Shown: positions 49,740 through 61,860, counted from the stretch's first letter. The stretch is 64,000 nt of DNA from Chaenocephalus aceratus (GCA_023974075.1 CM043801.1:22065236-22129235), one strand, 5' to 3'. The notes: generated from the sequence alone by a model not told the origin. Numbers and translations: made by a program.

Positions 49740-51240
49740 GGGGGAGCAGTGCCATGGTCTTTGTCTGTCTTCCAAGACAGTGGGTCTGGCTGCTGTGTAG
49801 GTGATGGTGCATGGGCTGCTGGTGGCTGTGTCGGCGGGAGGGAGGTGTGCTAGGCGAGACTTCTTTGCTGGCTTTGGTGGAGGCCTTTGTACCGAGGTGT
49901 ATCTTGTGGAAGGCACAGATGGAGATGGAGGCTGCTGTAGTGATGCTGGTCCTCTGGTCCTTGGTGGTGATGGCTCTGGTGAAGGCCCTTGAGCCACGGT
50001 AGATCTTGACCTGGGTGCAGGCACAGATGGAGGTTCTTGCTGCTAGGCCCAGGCAGCTGTGAAATCGGAAAGAAATATAGGACAATAATTACTACTAAGT
50101 TCATTAAAATATAAAGTTCAAGTGGAATGTTTCTCAAGCACAAATAACAATGCACAACTCAAAATAAAATGGGGATGTGGGACAAGAGTCTCTCTCTCTT
50201 ACAACCAGGGCTCGAGCTTAAGGACGTCCCGTCGTCGAAAAAAATAGTGTCGGGGAGGATAACAAATTATTTTGGGACGAGAGTTAAAATAAAAATACCC
50301 TGCTAACTCTACTACAAACGGCGATGAAAATGAAACCGACTGCACAGTTTTGTGTAGCACACAGTTATTAAAACTCCTTGTCAACATAAACACGCACAAA
50401 ACATTTAGCAACCTGCGAAATACACACACATGAAGCTCTAGCTGTGCCGCTGGCTGTCAGCCAGCCGCCCAGCTGGCTGTGCCCACGAATTCCTGGCCCG
50501 TCTAGCTATGTACTGAGTGTGTGTATTTCGCGGGTTGAGTGATGTACAATGGCATCCCGTGGAGGAATTCTGAAATGTTTTACCGTTAATCACAAAAACT
50601 GCACAGCAGAACCAGACCCTGGAGCGCTGGCCTCTTTATTTACTTACTCCTCTTCATCCCCTATGGGTAATAAGGCTGAGAAGAGAACCCTCCATCGTAT
50701 TTAGTCCTTAGCAATATGCTGCGCCTCTCCCCATGTAGGGATGGGTACCGAGCCCCGGTATTAAACGGGCCCCGGGCCGGAATTATTAAAGACAGTGGTA
50801 ACGTTAAGCTCCGACATTATCGGTACTGGAGACATTTAAAAAATATGTCATATGTATTATTGCTACATACACATTATATCGCAGTTTTAGTTTCACCAAC
50901 TCCGATTCTAATATGCAATAAGACTACAACATGCGTCTATGATGTATTTTCGAGCTTTCCAATCCAGACGAGATCTCTCTCTCCCGTCTGGGTGCGAGGG
51001 GGCGGGGCCGTTTGTAAAGGTCTCCTGACTGTGTTACAGACTGTTGACGGACACCCCGACACGACAAATATTTGGTAAGTGGGACCCCATATTGGGTTGA
51101 CGGACACCCCCCCCCCATAAGTATAAGTACACAGCAAGTGAATACTTGTGTTACTGTGTAATATGTGGAAAGTGGGACCCCATATTGGGTTGACGGACAC
51201 CCCCCCATGCAGTATAAGTACACACTAATGAGAAGAGCGC
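49740..51240. other. Repeat debris without a recognised gene
   Basis: The stretch holds a Pro/Ser-rich minus-strand frame (49716-50085), a segment near 50211-50290 and another near 50738-50840 that read like transposon ends (for example GGGATGGGTACCGAGCCCCGG), and a tandem duplication described separately. No host gene is seen. Confidence 0.4.
51079..51208. repeat. Two-copy tandem duplication
   Basis: AGTGGGACCCCATATTGGGT followed by TGACGGACACC and a C-run appears at 51079 and again at 51172. The period is about 93 bp, and TATAAGTACACA follows each copy. Confidence 0.85.
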
Positions 51241-51252
51241 CATCTATGGTCC

Positions 51253-51253
<1 letters not shown>

Positions 51254-51283
<30 letters not shown>

Positions 51284-51716
51284 TTTATTTAAAGAGACTC
51301 TTGGTCCATTATTACAAAACATACAACACTCAAATACAAACTAAAAAAAGGCAGCCATACCAATGTTTCCACAGAGGTGACTGGTATCGAACAGCACTGA
51401 AACACGGATTTGAAAGCAGCATAATGACAGAGTTATGAGAAACATTCAATCGACAGATGAATTTGTACATCAGACCTCTCAAAAGAGCATGGAACGTGTT
51501 GACTCGTGCATTACAGAACATTTCACTTGCACTGCACCACCTTGGTTTTCTAAGCAGTATACGCAAACAGTCATTATATGCAACCTGGAGCTTCCGGAGG
51601 CTCGCCTTCTTATACTTGACCCACAAGGGGGCAGTATAGAGAGGAGTGCAATAAGCTTTAAAGAGGTTCACCTTAACCTTATCTGAACACCAAGAGAATT
51701 TTCTAGCCAACATGTT
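51254..51716 (-). mobile_element. 5'-truncated LINE, reverse-transcriptase C-terminal end
   Basis: The minus-strand frame 51713-51330 reads like the region after the RT catalytic core of fish non-LTR elements: RKFSWCSDKVKVNLFKAYCT, PLWVKYKK, YNDCLRILL and RWCSASEMF. It is followed by a short 3' segment and a GAT trinucleotide tail (ATC on the plus strand, about 51257-51281). The 5' truncation lies just upstream of the integrase fragment. The clade is not determined. Confidence 0.75.
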
Positions 51717-52235
51717 GGCTTGTATATATAAGCATGCATACACACTCATATGCTGTTTGTGTACTCATTTAGACTGCCAAGTGACGGTAAAAAGCCAAGG
51801 CGATCCCATGGCCAAGTATGGTGTGCCCTCGAGGGTCAGAACCGACCATGGGGGCGAAAACAACTCTGTCTGCCTATTGATGAGCATCTTCAGAGGCTCT
51901 CACAGAGGCAGTGCTCTCCGTGGAAGAAGCACCCACAATCAGAGAATAGAAGGGCTCTGGGGTGACCTGTGGCGAGGTGTGAGCAATGTCTATTACGACC
52001 TCTTCAACTTCCTGGAGAGTGAAGGCATAATAGACATAGACAATGAAATGCACATGTGGGCCCTGCATTATGTCTATCTCCCGCGCATAAACCATGACCT
52101 ACGGGGTTTTTTGGACCAGTGGAACAATCATGGGTTGAGGACCGAAAGACACCAGAGTCCCATACAACTTTTTGTCCAAGGTTGCCTGGAACGGCAGGGC
52201 CAGACCACTTCTGCCATGCAGAGCCTCTTTGGTGG

Positions 52236-52938
52236 AGGACCAGGAGATGCTCAGGAGGAGCCAGAGAGAGAGGGTAGAGCTGATGCAGGAGATGTTGCTC
52301 AGGAGGAGCCAGACAGAGAGGGTAGAGCTGATGCAGTAGAGGATGCCCAGGAGGAGCCAGAGAGAGAGGGTAGAGCTGATGCAGGAGATGTTGCTCAGGA
52401 GGAGCCAGAGAGAGAGAGTAGAGCTGATGCAGGAGGGGATGCTCAGGAGGAGCCAGAGAGAGAGGGTAGAGCTGATGCAGGAGATGTTGCTCAGGAGGAG
52501 CCAGAGAGAGAGGGTAGAGCTGATGCAGGAGATGTTGCTCAGGAGGAGCCAGAGAGAGAGAGAGAGTAGAGCTGATGCAGGAGAGGATGCTCAGGAGGAG
52601 CCAGAGAGAGAGAGAAGAGCTGATGCAGGAGAGGATGCTCAGGAGGAGCCAGAGAGAGAGAGTAGAGCTGATGCAGGAGAGGATGCTCAGGAGGAGCCAG
52701 AGAGAGAGAGTAGATCTGATGCAGGAGAGGATGCTCAGGAGGAGCCAGAGAGAGAGGGTAGAGCTGATGCAGGAGAGGATGCTCAGGAGGAGCCAGAGAG
52801 AGAGGGTAGAGCTGATGCAGGAGAGGATGCTCAGGAGGAGCCAGAGAGAGAGAGAGTAGAGCTGATGCAGGAGAGGATGCTCAGGAGGAGCCAGAGAGAG
52901 AGAGTGGAGCTGATGCAGGAGAGGATGCTCAGGAGGAG

Positions 52939-52980
<42 letters not shown>

Positions 52981-53827
52981 GAGCTGATGCAGGAGAGGAT
53001 GCTCAGGAGGAGCCAGAGAGAGAGGGTAGAGCTGATGCAGGAGAGGATGCTCAGGAGGAGCCAGAGAGAGAGGGTAGAGCTGATGCAGGAGAGGATGCTC
53101 AGGAGGAGCCAGAGAGAGAGGGTAGAGCTGATGCAGGAGAGGATGTTCAGGAGGAGCCAGAGCCAGAGACAGAGAGGGTAGAGCTGATGCAGGAGATGAT
53201 GCTCAGGAGGAGCCAGAGAGAGAGAGGGTAGAGCTGATGCAGGAGATGATGCTCAGGAGGAGCCAGAGACAGAGAGGGTAGAGCTGATGCAGGAGAGGAT
53301 GCTCAGGAGGAGCCATAGACAGAGAGTAGAGCTGATGCAGGAGAGGATGCTCAGGAGGAGCCAGAGACAGAGAGGGTAGAGCTGATGCAGGAGATGATGC
53401 TCAGGAGGAGCCAGAGAGAGAGAGTAGAGCTGATGCAGGAGATGATGCTCAGGAGGAGCCAGAGAGAGAGAGTAGAGCTGATGCAGGAGAGGATGCTCAG
53501 GAGGAGCCAGAGAGAGAGAGAGAGGGTAGAGCTGATGCAGGAGAGGATGCTCAGCAGGAGCCAGAGAGAGAGGGTAGAGCTGATGCAGGAGAGGATGCTC
53601 AGGAGGAGCCTGAGAGAGGGTAGAGCTGATGCAGGAGAGGATGCTCAGGAGGAGCCAGAGAGAGAGGGTAGAGCTGATGCAGGAGATGATGCTCAGGAGG
53701 AGCCAGAGAGAGAGGGTAGAGCTGATGCAGGAGAGGATGCTCAGGAGGAGCCAGAGAGAGAGGGTAGAGCTGATGCAGGAGAGGATGCTCAGGAGGAGCC
53801 AGAGACAGAGAGTAGAGCTGATGCAGG
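52236..53827 (+). repeat. 48-bp coding minisatellite, about 33 units
   Basis: The unit is 48 bp (16 codons), built around GATGCTCAGGAGGAGCCAGA, a variable GA run, and GTAGAGCTGATGCAGGA. Units differ chiefly by GA dinucleotide number and GAGGATG/GAGATGTT changes. One unit near 52940 has an expanded GA run of about 36 bp. A final unit (55031-55064) survives beyond the hAT insertion, showing that the array pre-dates it. Confidence 0.95.
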
Positions 53828-55028
53828 TAGGGTGACCAGATCTCAACAAACCAAATGTGGGACAAGGAGTATGGTTGTGTGGGACAATGTGGGACACCCT
53901 CTCAACAGCACCCCCCAACCCCCGGAAAAAAAAACGTAACAAATATATAACAACAGAGTAGAAAGTGAAGTCAAAATGCAGTTTTTTAATAAAGAAAAGT
54001 AAACTAAGGCTAACCAAGGCAGCAGGCATTATTCACTTCAAGTGTTTAGAAATGCATCTTCTTAATTCAACTAGTGTATTACCTGTACAAGTAGGCACAA
54101 CATAAATTAATAGATAAAATAAAACCAACACTGGCCAGGAGGGAACAGAAACATAATAATACATAAAATAAAATAGCTTTCAGTTTTGTCCATCACAGCA
54201 ACAGAAGGTGGGCCCCCACACACACTGGTGTCTTTGACTCTGTCAAACAACTCTTCACAGAGGCAGGGGCAAGCACATCTGTTATTATGGACGCTGCTTT
54301 TGTACGACCACATGACATTTTCGTTACTATCTCAGAGTCTGGAAAAATGGTCGGCGCTAGCTTGTTACCAGTCATTTGACCGGTATGAATGGGAGTGTTG
54401 CACTGTATGGTAAACACTGGTTATTTCTGCTGCTGTTACCTTGTCTGAGTGGCCATCATTTTTTGGTTTGAGTAGGAATGTCTCCATAGAGTGGGATGTC
54501 TCTTTTTGAGCGACACGTTTCTTGTGAGAATCGCATTCTCTGTGTCTTTTGACGTCGTATTCACTGCCATGTGAAATTTAAAAATTACTCTTGCAAAGAT
54601 TGCAAAAAAATCTCTGAGAGTCGCCCTGCACTGGCTTCACCCACGGGTAAGTGTCTTGTCAGTCTTTGTTGTATGTGCATCTTCTTAGCTGTAGTTTCAG
54701 TTTCCTCCATTTTTCATAACCTGCTGCGTCGCCTGCCTTCGTTGTTGTTGTTTGGCGGGTGGGGGGGTGTGTGTGAGTGAGTTACTCTCATTGGTTAACA
54801 CTTGACCAGCACCCGCCGTGTGTTACAGTTTGATTGACAGCAAACACAGCCCCCTGATGATAGCCTTACCTGCTTTCTCAACAGCCATTGGATGAATCTG
54901 ATTTTAAAGAAAAGCGTTTTAGCCAATCAAAATGAAATATGCGGGACATCGTCTCAATTTGCGGGACGCACCAAAAGTCGTGAAAATGCTGTGCAGTCCC
55001 GCGCAAAGCGGGACATCTGGTCACCCTA
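53828..55028 (-). mobile_element. hAT-like transposon inserted in the minisatellite
   Basis: The inverted ends TAGGGTGACCAGAT and ATCTGGTCACCCTA bound a 1201-bp insert that splits the 48-bp array. Flanking 8-mers are only partly alike, so the target duplication is degenerate. Minus-strand coding remnants support hAT. Close to the left end the sequence repeats GTGGGACAATGTGGGACA, and near the right end GCGGGACATC. Confidence 0.85.
54190..54660 (-). pseudogene. hAT transposase N-terminal remnant
   Basis: Pieces in the minus frames read CNLCKSNFKFH (a BED-type CxxC), then HKKRVAQKETSHSMETFLL, then EIVTKMSCGRTKAASIITDV and LAPASV. This is the order of a BED finger followed by the start of a fish hAT transposase. 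Frames are broken between pieces and the catalytic region is absent, so the element depends on another source of transposase. Confidence 0.65.
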
Positions 55029-56062
55029 GCGCAGGAGAGGATGCTCAGGAGGAGCCAGAGAGGGTCACCGTACCTCGAAACCAGCACCTGCTAAGCGATG
55101 GGGACATGGAGCAACTCACCGCAGGTTGGTCCTCTTGCTGGTCGTAGAGGAGATCTTAGACTGGACGTCATCCAAAATATACTGTCATTCATGGAAACAT
55201 TGAATGTTGACTGATTTTGTCACGGACACATATTTCACAGCGGCTCCCCCGCAGGCTGTTCTTTGGCCTTTGAACTCACACTAATTGCCTTTTTTAAAAC
55301 TACTACTTTGCACATTTGTCTAGTGTGCAGTGTATATATGTGTGTAGTTTTTATGTTGTAGTATTCGAGTGAATTTTCCTTAAATAAATTACTTTGTTTA
55401 AACAATGGTCTCTGTCATTGATGTTGTGCAGTTACTAGCCCCGCTTGTGGCCTGCACGTTGCCACGGTGACTGGGCTTTATATAGTCATCCATTGGGATG
55501 TGTTTTCGACAAATAACAGTCCAGACCTCATGGGGAAATTCAATAATAGCCACTAAATGTTTTTTTAAAGAAAACATAATGTGTTGACATTGATATATTA
55601 CAAAACATATCCCTGAGTTTAACATTGTTCATTAGTGCCACGGTACATAAGCACATACTGTAGGAAAGCAACAAAGAAAAAAAATTAATGCACATATGCA
55701 TTGCTGCCTGAGAACATGCACAGCTTGAAATGCTATTAATATCTGCATGAAGTTTAAAAAATACTCTTGTTTCTTTTACTAATTACAATGCTTTTCAACA
55801 TGTATCTATCCATTTTCATTCAGCTTTCAAACGCGATGCTGTTTCTTGGTGAGCTTGACAGTAATTCTTGACTCCAATGAGGAGAAGAGGCTCAAATTAA
55901 GTTTATAATGTAATCTCTGGATGTTCTCAGACATCCAGGATATGTTCTTGTGAGTACCTGGGCATAATTGGGAATTGGGAATTGATCACGTTTTCAGGTT
56001 CGTTTATTTATTTTTTAAAACTGATAAAGTTATACATTTGGTGTTCTAAGACCTGGGATGTA

Positions 56063-56339
56063 TGTCATACACGTGTGCCATGGCATACACTGGGAACTAC
56101 ACTGTGTTGTGTGTCCACTTGCACTTCATCCCCTCGTCACCCTGTTTGTATATAAGTCCTGGTTTTCTGTCCTGTTCTTGTCGGTTCCTTGTTTGTCTAT
56201 GTCATGAAGTTCTGTTTTTTTCGTGTTGATTGTTGTTACTTGAGTTCCTGTTCTGCCTGTTAAATATACATTTTTGTTAAGTTTTCTGCTGTCTCCAGTC
56301 TCTGCATTTGGGTCCAACCACTCATTGCTTCACATGACA
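56063..56339 (+). mobile_element. Candidate solo LTR
   Basis: The segment starts TGTCATACACG and ends TGACA, with a GTATATAAG TATA-like motif mid-way and an end reading CTCTGCATTTGGGTCCAACC, a pattern seen at the 3' end of fish Gypsy-type LTRs. Flanking bases (ATGTA/ATGAT) match only partly, and no internal retrotransposon follows. The boundaries are tentative. Confidence 0.4.
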
Positions 56340-56527
56340 ATGATTGATTTGTACTATATATCGAATTGCTATTTTTGCCATTATTGTATTGTTATTAGTG
56401 CTTTTGCAGGGAATTATTATTATTACTTTAAATCTCATAGATATTAACACTATTATACATATGGCTGAAATAATCATCATCATTAATTGTTTTGTGATAT
56501 TATGTCCCTCTTGTTTTCATATATTAG

Positions 56528-56640
56528 GGCTGTCAAACGATTACAATTTTTAATCAGATTAATCACAGCTTAAAAATGAATTAATCATGATTAATCACCA
56601 TTCGAACTATGTCCAAAATATGCCATTTCTTTATGTATAT
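56528..56640. mobile_element. Fish DNA-transposon end fragment
   Basis: AGGGCTGTCAAACGATTA followed by clustered ATTAATCA motifs is familiar as the terminus of an abundant fish repeat. No matching opposite end is seen nearby. Confidence 0.5.
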
Positions 56641-56784
56641 TGTTGTGGGAATGGAAAGATAAATGAAAGAAGGCGGATATATCCATTTAACATACGTATG
56701 TATGTTTATTGTAACATTGTTCTGTGTGTGAAAATGAAAGACAGCCCACACACCTATCAATCATCAAACCGTGGGGTCTTATTT

Positions 56785-56816
56785 CATTACGTGTTGATTT
56801 CTATCAACACGTAATG
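56785..56816. repeat. Perfect 14-bp inverted repeat
   Basis: CATTACGTGTTGAT, TTCT, ATCAACACGTAATG: perfect arms with a 4-nt loop. Confidence 0.9.
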
Positions 56817-58077
56817 TTGTATCGATGTATATATAGATGTACTACAGCAAACGCATTCTCCGTCGGGACTTCCTGCAACAACATCACGCCGTTATCTTGA
56901 TTCTGATTGGCCAGAAGACATTATCAAAGATGTTCTATTGAGAAGACATTCACTACGTGACAAAAGTTTTCAAAACCGTTTCTAGTCTTCGGTATTTCCA
57001 GACAAGTGGCTACTGAAATCAATATTACTAACTGCTGTCTGTGCAATTTACTCCGCGAGTTGGCGGACTTTATTTTGCTTACTTTAACATCATTGTTCAT
57101 GGTGGGGGCTAAGCCATTTCTTGGTATGGCTGTAGTAGTCTATCTCAGCGCTGGAAAGAGGGTTACTGAGTGGAACGAGTGGTGTCATAAATGTTGTATT
57201 TAATATGTTAATACATTGTTTAATGTTACACTTCACACAAGTCACGACTGTTTGCAGTTAATGTCGTTGCCGTGTGTAATGTTAGTTTATATAATGTGCA
57301 GCGCTTCAAACAGTGTGCTGCCTTAAAGGCATTTTATAATGTTATAATTTGTTTGCAGTTCATAAAGTCACCACTAGGAGTGCTAATGGTATTGTTATCT
57401 TTAAGTTCGCCGTTCTTAGCCTCACTTCCGGTTTAGCGTTAGAGAAACGGAATGGTCTGAGACAGAGCCATGTAATAGAAGAGTTACGACAACGGAAGTC
57501 GAAAAACGGTTATCGTCACGTGGTTCATGTAGACGAGGATCGTTCCCCGGAAGTTCATGGCGGGCAATGTGAATGCAATGATAACAGGAGATAGAACTAC
57601 GATTTTTGGTAATTATTAGTGAATAAAGGTTTTGATTTGCAATATTTATACAACAAATCGATATGTGTATGTATTTACATCAATATGTTTTAAAAAATAA
57701 AATAAAATTTGCTAATATTAAGTGATAATATTAGGATTAGTGTGAACAACTAGTTTACATGTTAGGCTAACAGTGCCTTGGTTAAAGAGCCTGTTGCTGT
57801 TTATTTATAGATTTGAATTCTTTCAAACCAATATTATCTTCTTAAACTTGTATGGTAGTCAGGAGCATCACTTTCTAATGTTTATTGATACATTTAGAGG
57901 GAGGGGATCTAAAGTAATGCTTTAAAATTCAGATTAGATTAATTTCTACCATTTTCTTAAATTCATGGTAGTTTCAGTAATCCCATGGTAATTGAGGACA
58001 CAAGTTATCTAAATGACTAATGTCATCTTTATGGCTTTCAGAAAGGACAGGAGACCGACAGGCGACTATCAAAGGAC

Positions 58078-58245
<168 letters not shown>

Positions 58246-58383
58246 ATGTTAAATGTGTTGCTTTAGGAACATCCATTGCAAATACATGGAATTCAATAAA
58301 CATTGAATAGCATATCATGCAGTTTGTCTGTGCCTTTTCCTCCGTGTTGTCCTGGTTTGCTGTGCTGCCTCCTAGTCGCCACC

Positions 58384-58512
58384 ATGGTTTGCTGTGCTGC
58401 CTGGGGATGCTCCAATCGCTCAGAGAAAGGAGTACGAATGTACGGCTTCCCCACTGACACAGAGCGGAGGAAGCAGGGGCAATTTCACGACCAACAGCAA
58501 ACGAATATGTGA
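58384..58512 (+). pseudogene. Truncated THAP-finger ORF, left arm
   Basis: The ATG has an excellent Kozak context (GCCACCATGG). The frame reads MVCCAAWGCSNRSEKGVRMY then GFPTDTERR, matching the first half of a THAP domain (C2CH DNA-binding finger of THAP and P-element-type proteins). A ~20-nt deletion relative to the right arm removes the KWLAQV segment and shifts the frame, which stops after 42 residues. Confidence 0.7.
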
Positions 58513-58863
58513 TTTATATACAAACACTGCATTTGCACTTTTTCACAAAACGAAAACCACACCATTGGGAAAGCTTACTGTTTTGTTTAATACAAAAAAA
58601 ACCAGGGAAAGGCTTGAAAAACACTGAGAGTTGAGACTCAGGGTGCAGGGTGAGGGTCTCAGTGCAGGTATTCAGGCTCCATTGAATCCCCCTCTGGTTC
58701 TTGTGCTGAAAGAGGGAGTAACAGACAGGAGAAAGGGTTATACACACCTATATAGCACACCTATTGGATGGGAAATTGCCTTGGGGAGATAAGGTGTGGT
58801 CTTTGTTCCCAACTGAAGTTATGGAACTTTATTATTTGTGAGTTTAACAAAGTATGATATATG

Positions 58864-58996
58864 CAGAGTTGGGTGTAACGCGTTACTGTAATAATATTAC
58901 TTTGTCGGTAACGGAGTAGTGTAACGCGTTACTTTTATAATTCAGTAATCACACTACAGTTACTAACATTGCCCCGACACGCGTTACTTCGTTACT
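58864..58996. mobile_element. Repeat fragment with GTAACGCGTTAC motifs
   Basis: AGAGTTGGGTGTAACGCGTT and a second GTAACGCGTTAC plus CGCGTTACTTCGTTACTTTC form the characteristic terminus of a very common fish DNA repeat (hAT-like in my recollection). It sits in the spacer of the large inverted repeat. Confidence 0.5.
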
Positions 58997-59065
58997 TTCT
59001 AAAATCAGTCATAATCAAACCTCAACAAACACCTGCAAAGAACACATGCTAAGGTGAAGCCAGAG

Positions 59066-59230
59066 CCATTTAATAGAAGAGTTACGACATCTCCGTTCAC
59101 TCCAATGGACCACTTTTTACAGCAATGGCGGATCGTGGAGCCTCTCAATCGTTCCCCGGAGGTTAGCGCCAAGGCTGGCAGAGCTGTGGAGTTGCAGCAT
59201 AATAGACCGTTCGTGACGGACTTTTAAAGG
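59066..59230. repeat. Promoter-like repeat related to 57461-57560
   Basis: GAGCCATTTAATAGAAGAGT followed later by CGTTCCCCGGAGGTT matches the block at 57466 and its CGTTCCCCGGAAGTT. The two differ by an internal segment. Function unknown; it lies in the palindrome spacer. Confidence 0.6.
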
Positions 59231-59891
59231 TAAGAAGAAGTTTAAAGATTTATATTGCGGATATTATCAGTACATCTGATTCAAATGAACATGTGTATTA
59301 AAGGATGTCAGTGGATTATCCCTAAATTAGTAGATTTAGGGAACGTTTACAGATAACAGATTAAGCTAGCATAATTTTAATTATAAATTCCGTTCTCTTA
59401 ATGTCATTTCGTCCAACATGTTGAATTAGAGAAGAGGGGCTTCTAAACGGGATTGTATGCGGGGGTGGAGGGAGTTAAATATTAGATAAATATAACTTTG
59501 GTGCGTGTAAGATTGTGTGTTTTTAGCAGAGCCATATTGTGTCCTTGTGATTCTGTTGATTATTACCTGTCTGTATAATGTTGCAGCTTAGCTGATTTTG
59601 GATTGATGGCAAAGGGAGAGGGACTTAAGTGAGAGTGAAAACACAAGGTAAGTTTAATACTACTGTTTTATATAAGTAAACACCTTATCTCCCCAAGGCA
59701 TTTCCCATCCAAAAGGTGTGCTGTGTGTGTATAACCCTTTCTCCTGTCTGTTACTCCCTCTTTCAGCACAAGAACCAGAGGGGGATTCAATGGAGCCTGA
59801 ATACCTGCACTGAGACCCTCACCCTGCACCCTGAGTCTCAACTCTCAGTGTTTTTCAAGCCTTTCCCTGTTTTTTTGTATTAAACAAAACA

Positions 59892-60110
59892 TTAAGCTTT
59901 CCCAATGGTGTGGTTTTTGTTTTGTGAAAAAGTGCAAATGCAGTGTTTGTATATAATTGCATCACATATTTTGTTGCTGTTGGTCGTGAAATTGCTCCTG
60001 CTGACTTGAGCCAGCCATTTTGTCCTCCGCTCTGTGTCAGTGGGGAAACCGTACATTCGTACTCCTTTCTCTGAGCGATTTGAGCATCCCCAGGCAGCAC
60101 AGCAAACCAT
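59892..60110 (-). pseudogene. Truncated THAP-finger ORF, right arm
   Basis: Begins MVCCAAWGCSNRSEKGVRMY and continues GFPTDTERRTKWLAQVSRSN with NKICD, so it keeps more of the THAP finger than the left copy (Cys pair, the AxGCxN start, FPxD, KW). The final Cys-x-x-His pair is not convincing: after ICD the frame runs into AIIYKH and stops at 72 residues. Either a splice donor lies near NKICD and later exons are elsewhere, or it is a dead fragment. An in-frame Met 27 codons upstream exists, but the Kozak ATG at 60110 is preferred. Confidence 0.65.
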
Positions 60111-60183
60111 GGTGGCGACTAGGAGGCAGCACAGCAAACCAGGACAACACGGAGGAAAAGGCACCGACAAACTGCATGATATG

Positions 60184-60245
60184 CTATTCAATGTTTATTG
60201 AATTCCATGTATTTGCAATGGATGTTCCTAAAACAACACATTTAA

Positions 60246-60290
<45 letters not shown>

Positions 60291-60375
60291 ATGCTGCTAG
60301 TCCTGCTGCTGCTGCTAGTCCTTTGATAGTCACCTGTCGGTCTCCTGTCCTTTCTGAAAGCCATAAAGATGACAT
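60184..60375 (-). CDS. Hypothetical ORF with poly-Ala and poly-Asp runs
   Basis: The 63-aa frame reads MSSLWLSERTGDRQVTIKGL, then an Ala-rich patch, then about 14 Asp residues, then VKCVVLGTSIANTWNSINIE and a stop overlapping an AATAAA. An acceptor-like CTTTCAG precedes AAAGGACAGG, so this may be a terminal exon rather than a whole gene. In the left arm the same frame has expanded Ala codons and GAC-coded Asp, but indels break it. The opposite strand also has an open frame (60020-60466), with poly-Ser encoded by the same triplets. I do not recognise either protein. Confidence 0.3.
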
Positions 60376-60715
60376 TAGTCATTTAGATAACTTGTGTCCT
60401 CAATTACCAGGGGATTACTTAAACTACCATGAATTTAAGAAAATGGTAGAAATGAATCCAATCTGAATTTTAAAGCATTACTTTAGATCCCCTCCCTCTA
60501 AATGTATCAATAAACATTAGAAAGTGATGCTCCTGACTACCATACAAGTTTAAGAAGATAATATTGGTTTTAAAGAATTCAAAGCTATACATAAACAGCA
60601 ACAGGCTCTTTAACCAAGGCACTGTTAGCCTAACATGTAAACTAGTTGTTCACACTAATCCTAATATTATCACTTAATATTAGCAAATTCGATTTTATTT
60701 TTTTAAACATACAGA

Positions 60716-61328
60716 TGTAGCACTCCAGATCAGACTCAAATGGGTGTGTCCCAGTCAAAAGCCCAGCGGATGCCAGTGGCTGGGGGTGTTGCCCAATTTC
60801 CCCATTTGTTCAATTACAGGATTTAACCATGAGATGGCGCTTCATTCACAAAATACACAATGGGTGTTGTAGAAACATCAATATTTTAGATCAAATAAAG
60901 TATATAGTTTGCTTTATGCAGTATATTTCCTGTAATATTGTACAGTAGATTGAAGTAAATCAACTTATACATTAAGATAAGATAAGATGGACCTTTATTA
61001 ATCCCGTGGGGAAATTCAGTAGTTCAAACAGCAACAGGGTGAGAGTGAAAAACAGGACAGCACAGATTCACACAGATTAATAAAATCAAAAATAAGATGA
61101 GAGATAAAAAATAATAATAATAATGAGAAACTATGAAATAAGAAATGAAGAAAACTAAAATGTAATTATCATATCATATATTATAATGTATTGTATTATT
61201 AAGTAATATCATACATTAACCCCATTATAGCAGATGCCACATTGAATGGATGAACACATGTATGCATCAATAATTACAACAGAGTATTTCTAAATACAAG
61301 TTGTAAAAATACTTATATGTATTTAATA
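60716..61328. other. Intergenic with LINE-type 3' end
   Basis: Around 60979-61090, AGATAAGATAAGATGGACCT then TTTATTAATCCCGTGGGGAAATT is the familiar 3' terminus of a fish LINE family read on the minus strand. No gene is seen. Confidence 0.55.
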
Positions 61329-61424
61329 TTAACCCTTTGGAGTCGACCGTCACGCCGGCGTGATCAGATCACATGACCTGTTCAAGCCGGTGCCGCATAA
61401 AAACAACAGTCCGGACAACATTGC

Positions 61425-61860
61425 CGTGTGTTTCTGTCGAAAGTACTGGCTTGAAACTATATCCCAGTCTTTGATTCATGCAAAAAGACCCAGTAAACAC
61501 GGAGATACGATGATATAAAGTTAATACATTTCAAAAGTATGAAATATGGAAGCACATATTTGGATATCTTCGCCATATTTGATCATTTTACGAAACGGAA
61601 AATACTGGAAACTGTAGATCCTGCTCAACAGGATGTATATGTGTATTTATGTCGAAAGTACTGGCTTGAAACTATATGCCAGTCTTTGTTTCATGCAAAA
61701 ATACCCAATAAACACGGACATACGATGATATAAAGTGAATACAGATATATTTCAGAAGTATGAATAATGGAAGCACATATTTTAATATCTTCGCCGTACT
61801 TTATCATTTTACGAAACGGAAAATACTGGAAACTGTAGATTCTGCTCAACAGGATGTATT
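61425..61860. repeat. Two-copy ~215-bp tandem duplication
   Basis: GTCGAAAGTACTGGCTTGAA occurs at 61436 and 61651. The following ~200 bp, through ACTGTAGATYCTGCTCAACA, match with scattered differences. Confidence 0.92.

Larger units (their letters stand above)
51773..55238 (+). pseudogene. Integrase-core (DDE) gene fragment with minisatellite-encoded tail
   Basis: After an acceptor-like TCATTTAG, the frame reads MAKYGVPSRVRTDHGGEN then STHNQRIEGLWGDLW. The Asp of TDHGG and the Glu of QRIE are separated by 34 residues, as expected for the last two residues of a retroviral-type integrase fold. I recognise this as the integrase-core protein family common in fish and invertebrates. The part carrying the first Asp is missing. 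From about residue 180 a 16-residue Glu/Arg/Ala-rich unit (EDAQEEPEREGRADAG) repeats. GA-dinucleotide length changes throw the frame at 52569 and repeatedly after it. A hAT insertion occupies 53828-55028. After it, a tail resumes (HLLSDGDMEQLTA, then VGPLAGRRGDLRLDVIQNIL one frame over) to a stop at 55238. Not functional as given, unless the indels are errors. Confidence 0.75.
55239..57670. other. Repeat-rich intergenic region
   Basis: AT-rich sequence holding a candidate solo LTR (56063), a transposon-end fragment (56528), a short hairpin (56785) and a promoter-like repeat near 57461 (GAGCCATGTAATAGAAGAGT) whose relative recurs at 59066. The 81-aa frame 57349-57594 overlaps that repeat and is not counted as a gene. 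Confidence 0.45.

Noticed and set aside
52343..54029. Long repeat ORFs in other frames and on the minus strand (up to 258 aa) in the 48-bp array
   Set aside because: The unit length is divisible by three, so every frame without a stop stays open. Only the frame continuous with the integrase core has upstream support.
57349..57594. 81-aa plus-strand ORF
   Set aside because: Its sequence overlaps a repeat also found at 59.07 kb, where the frame is not kept.
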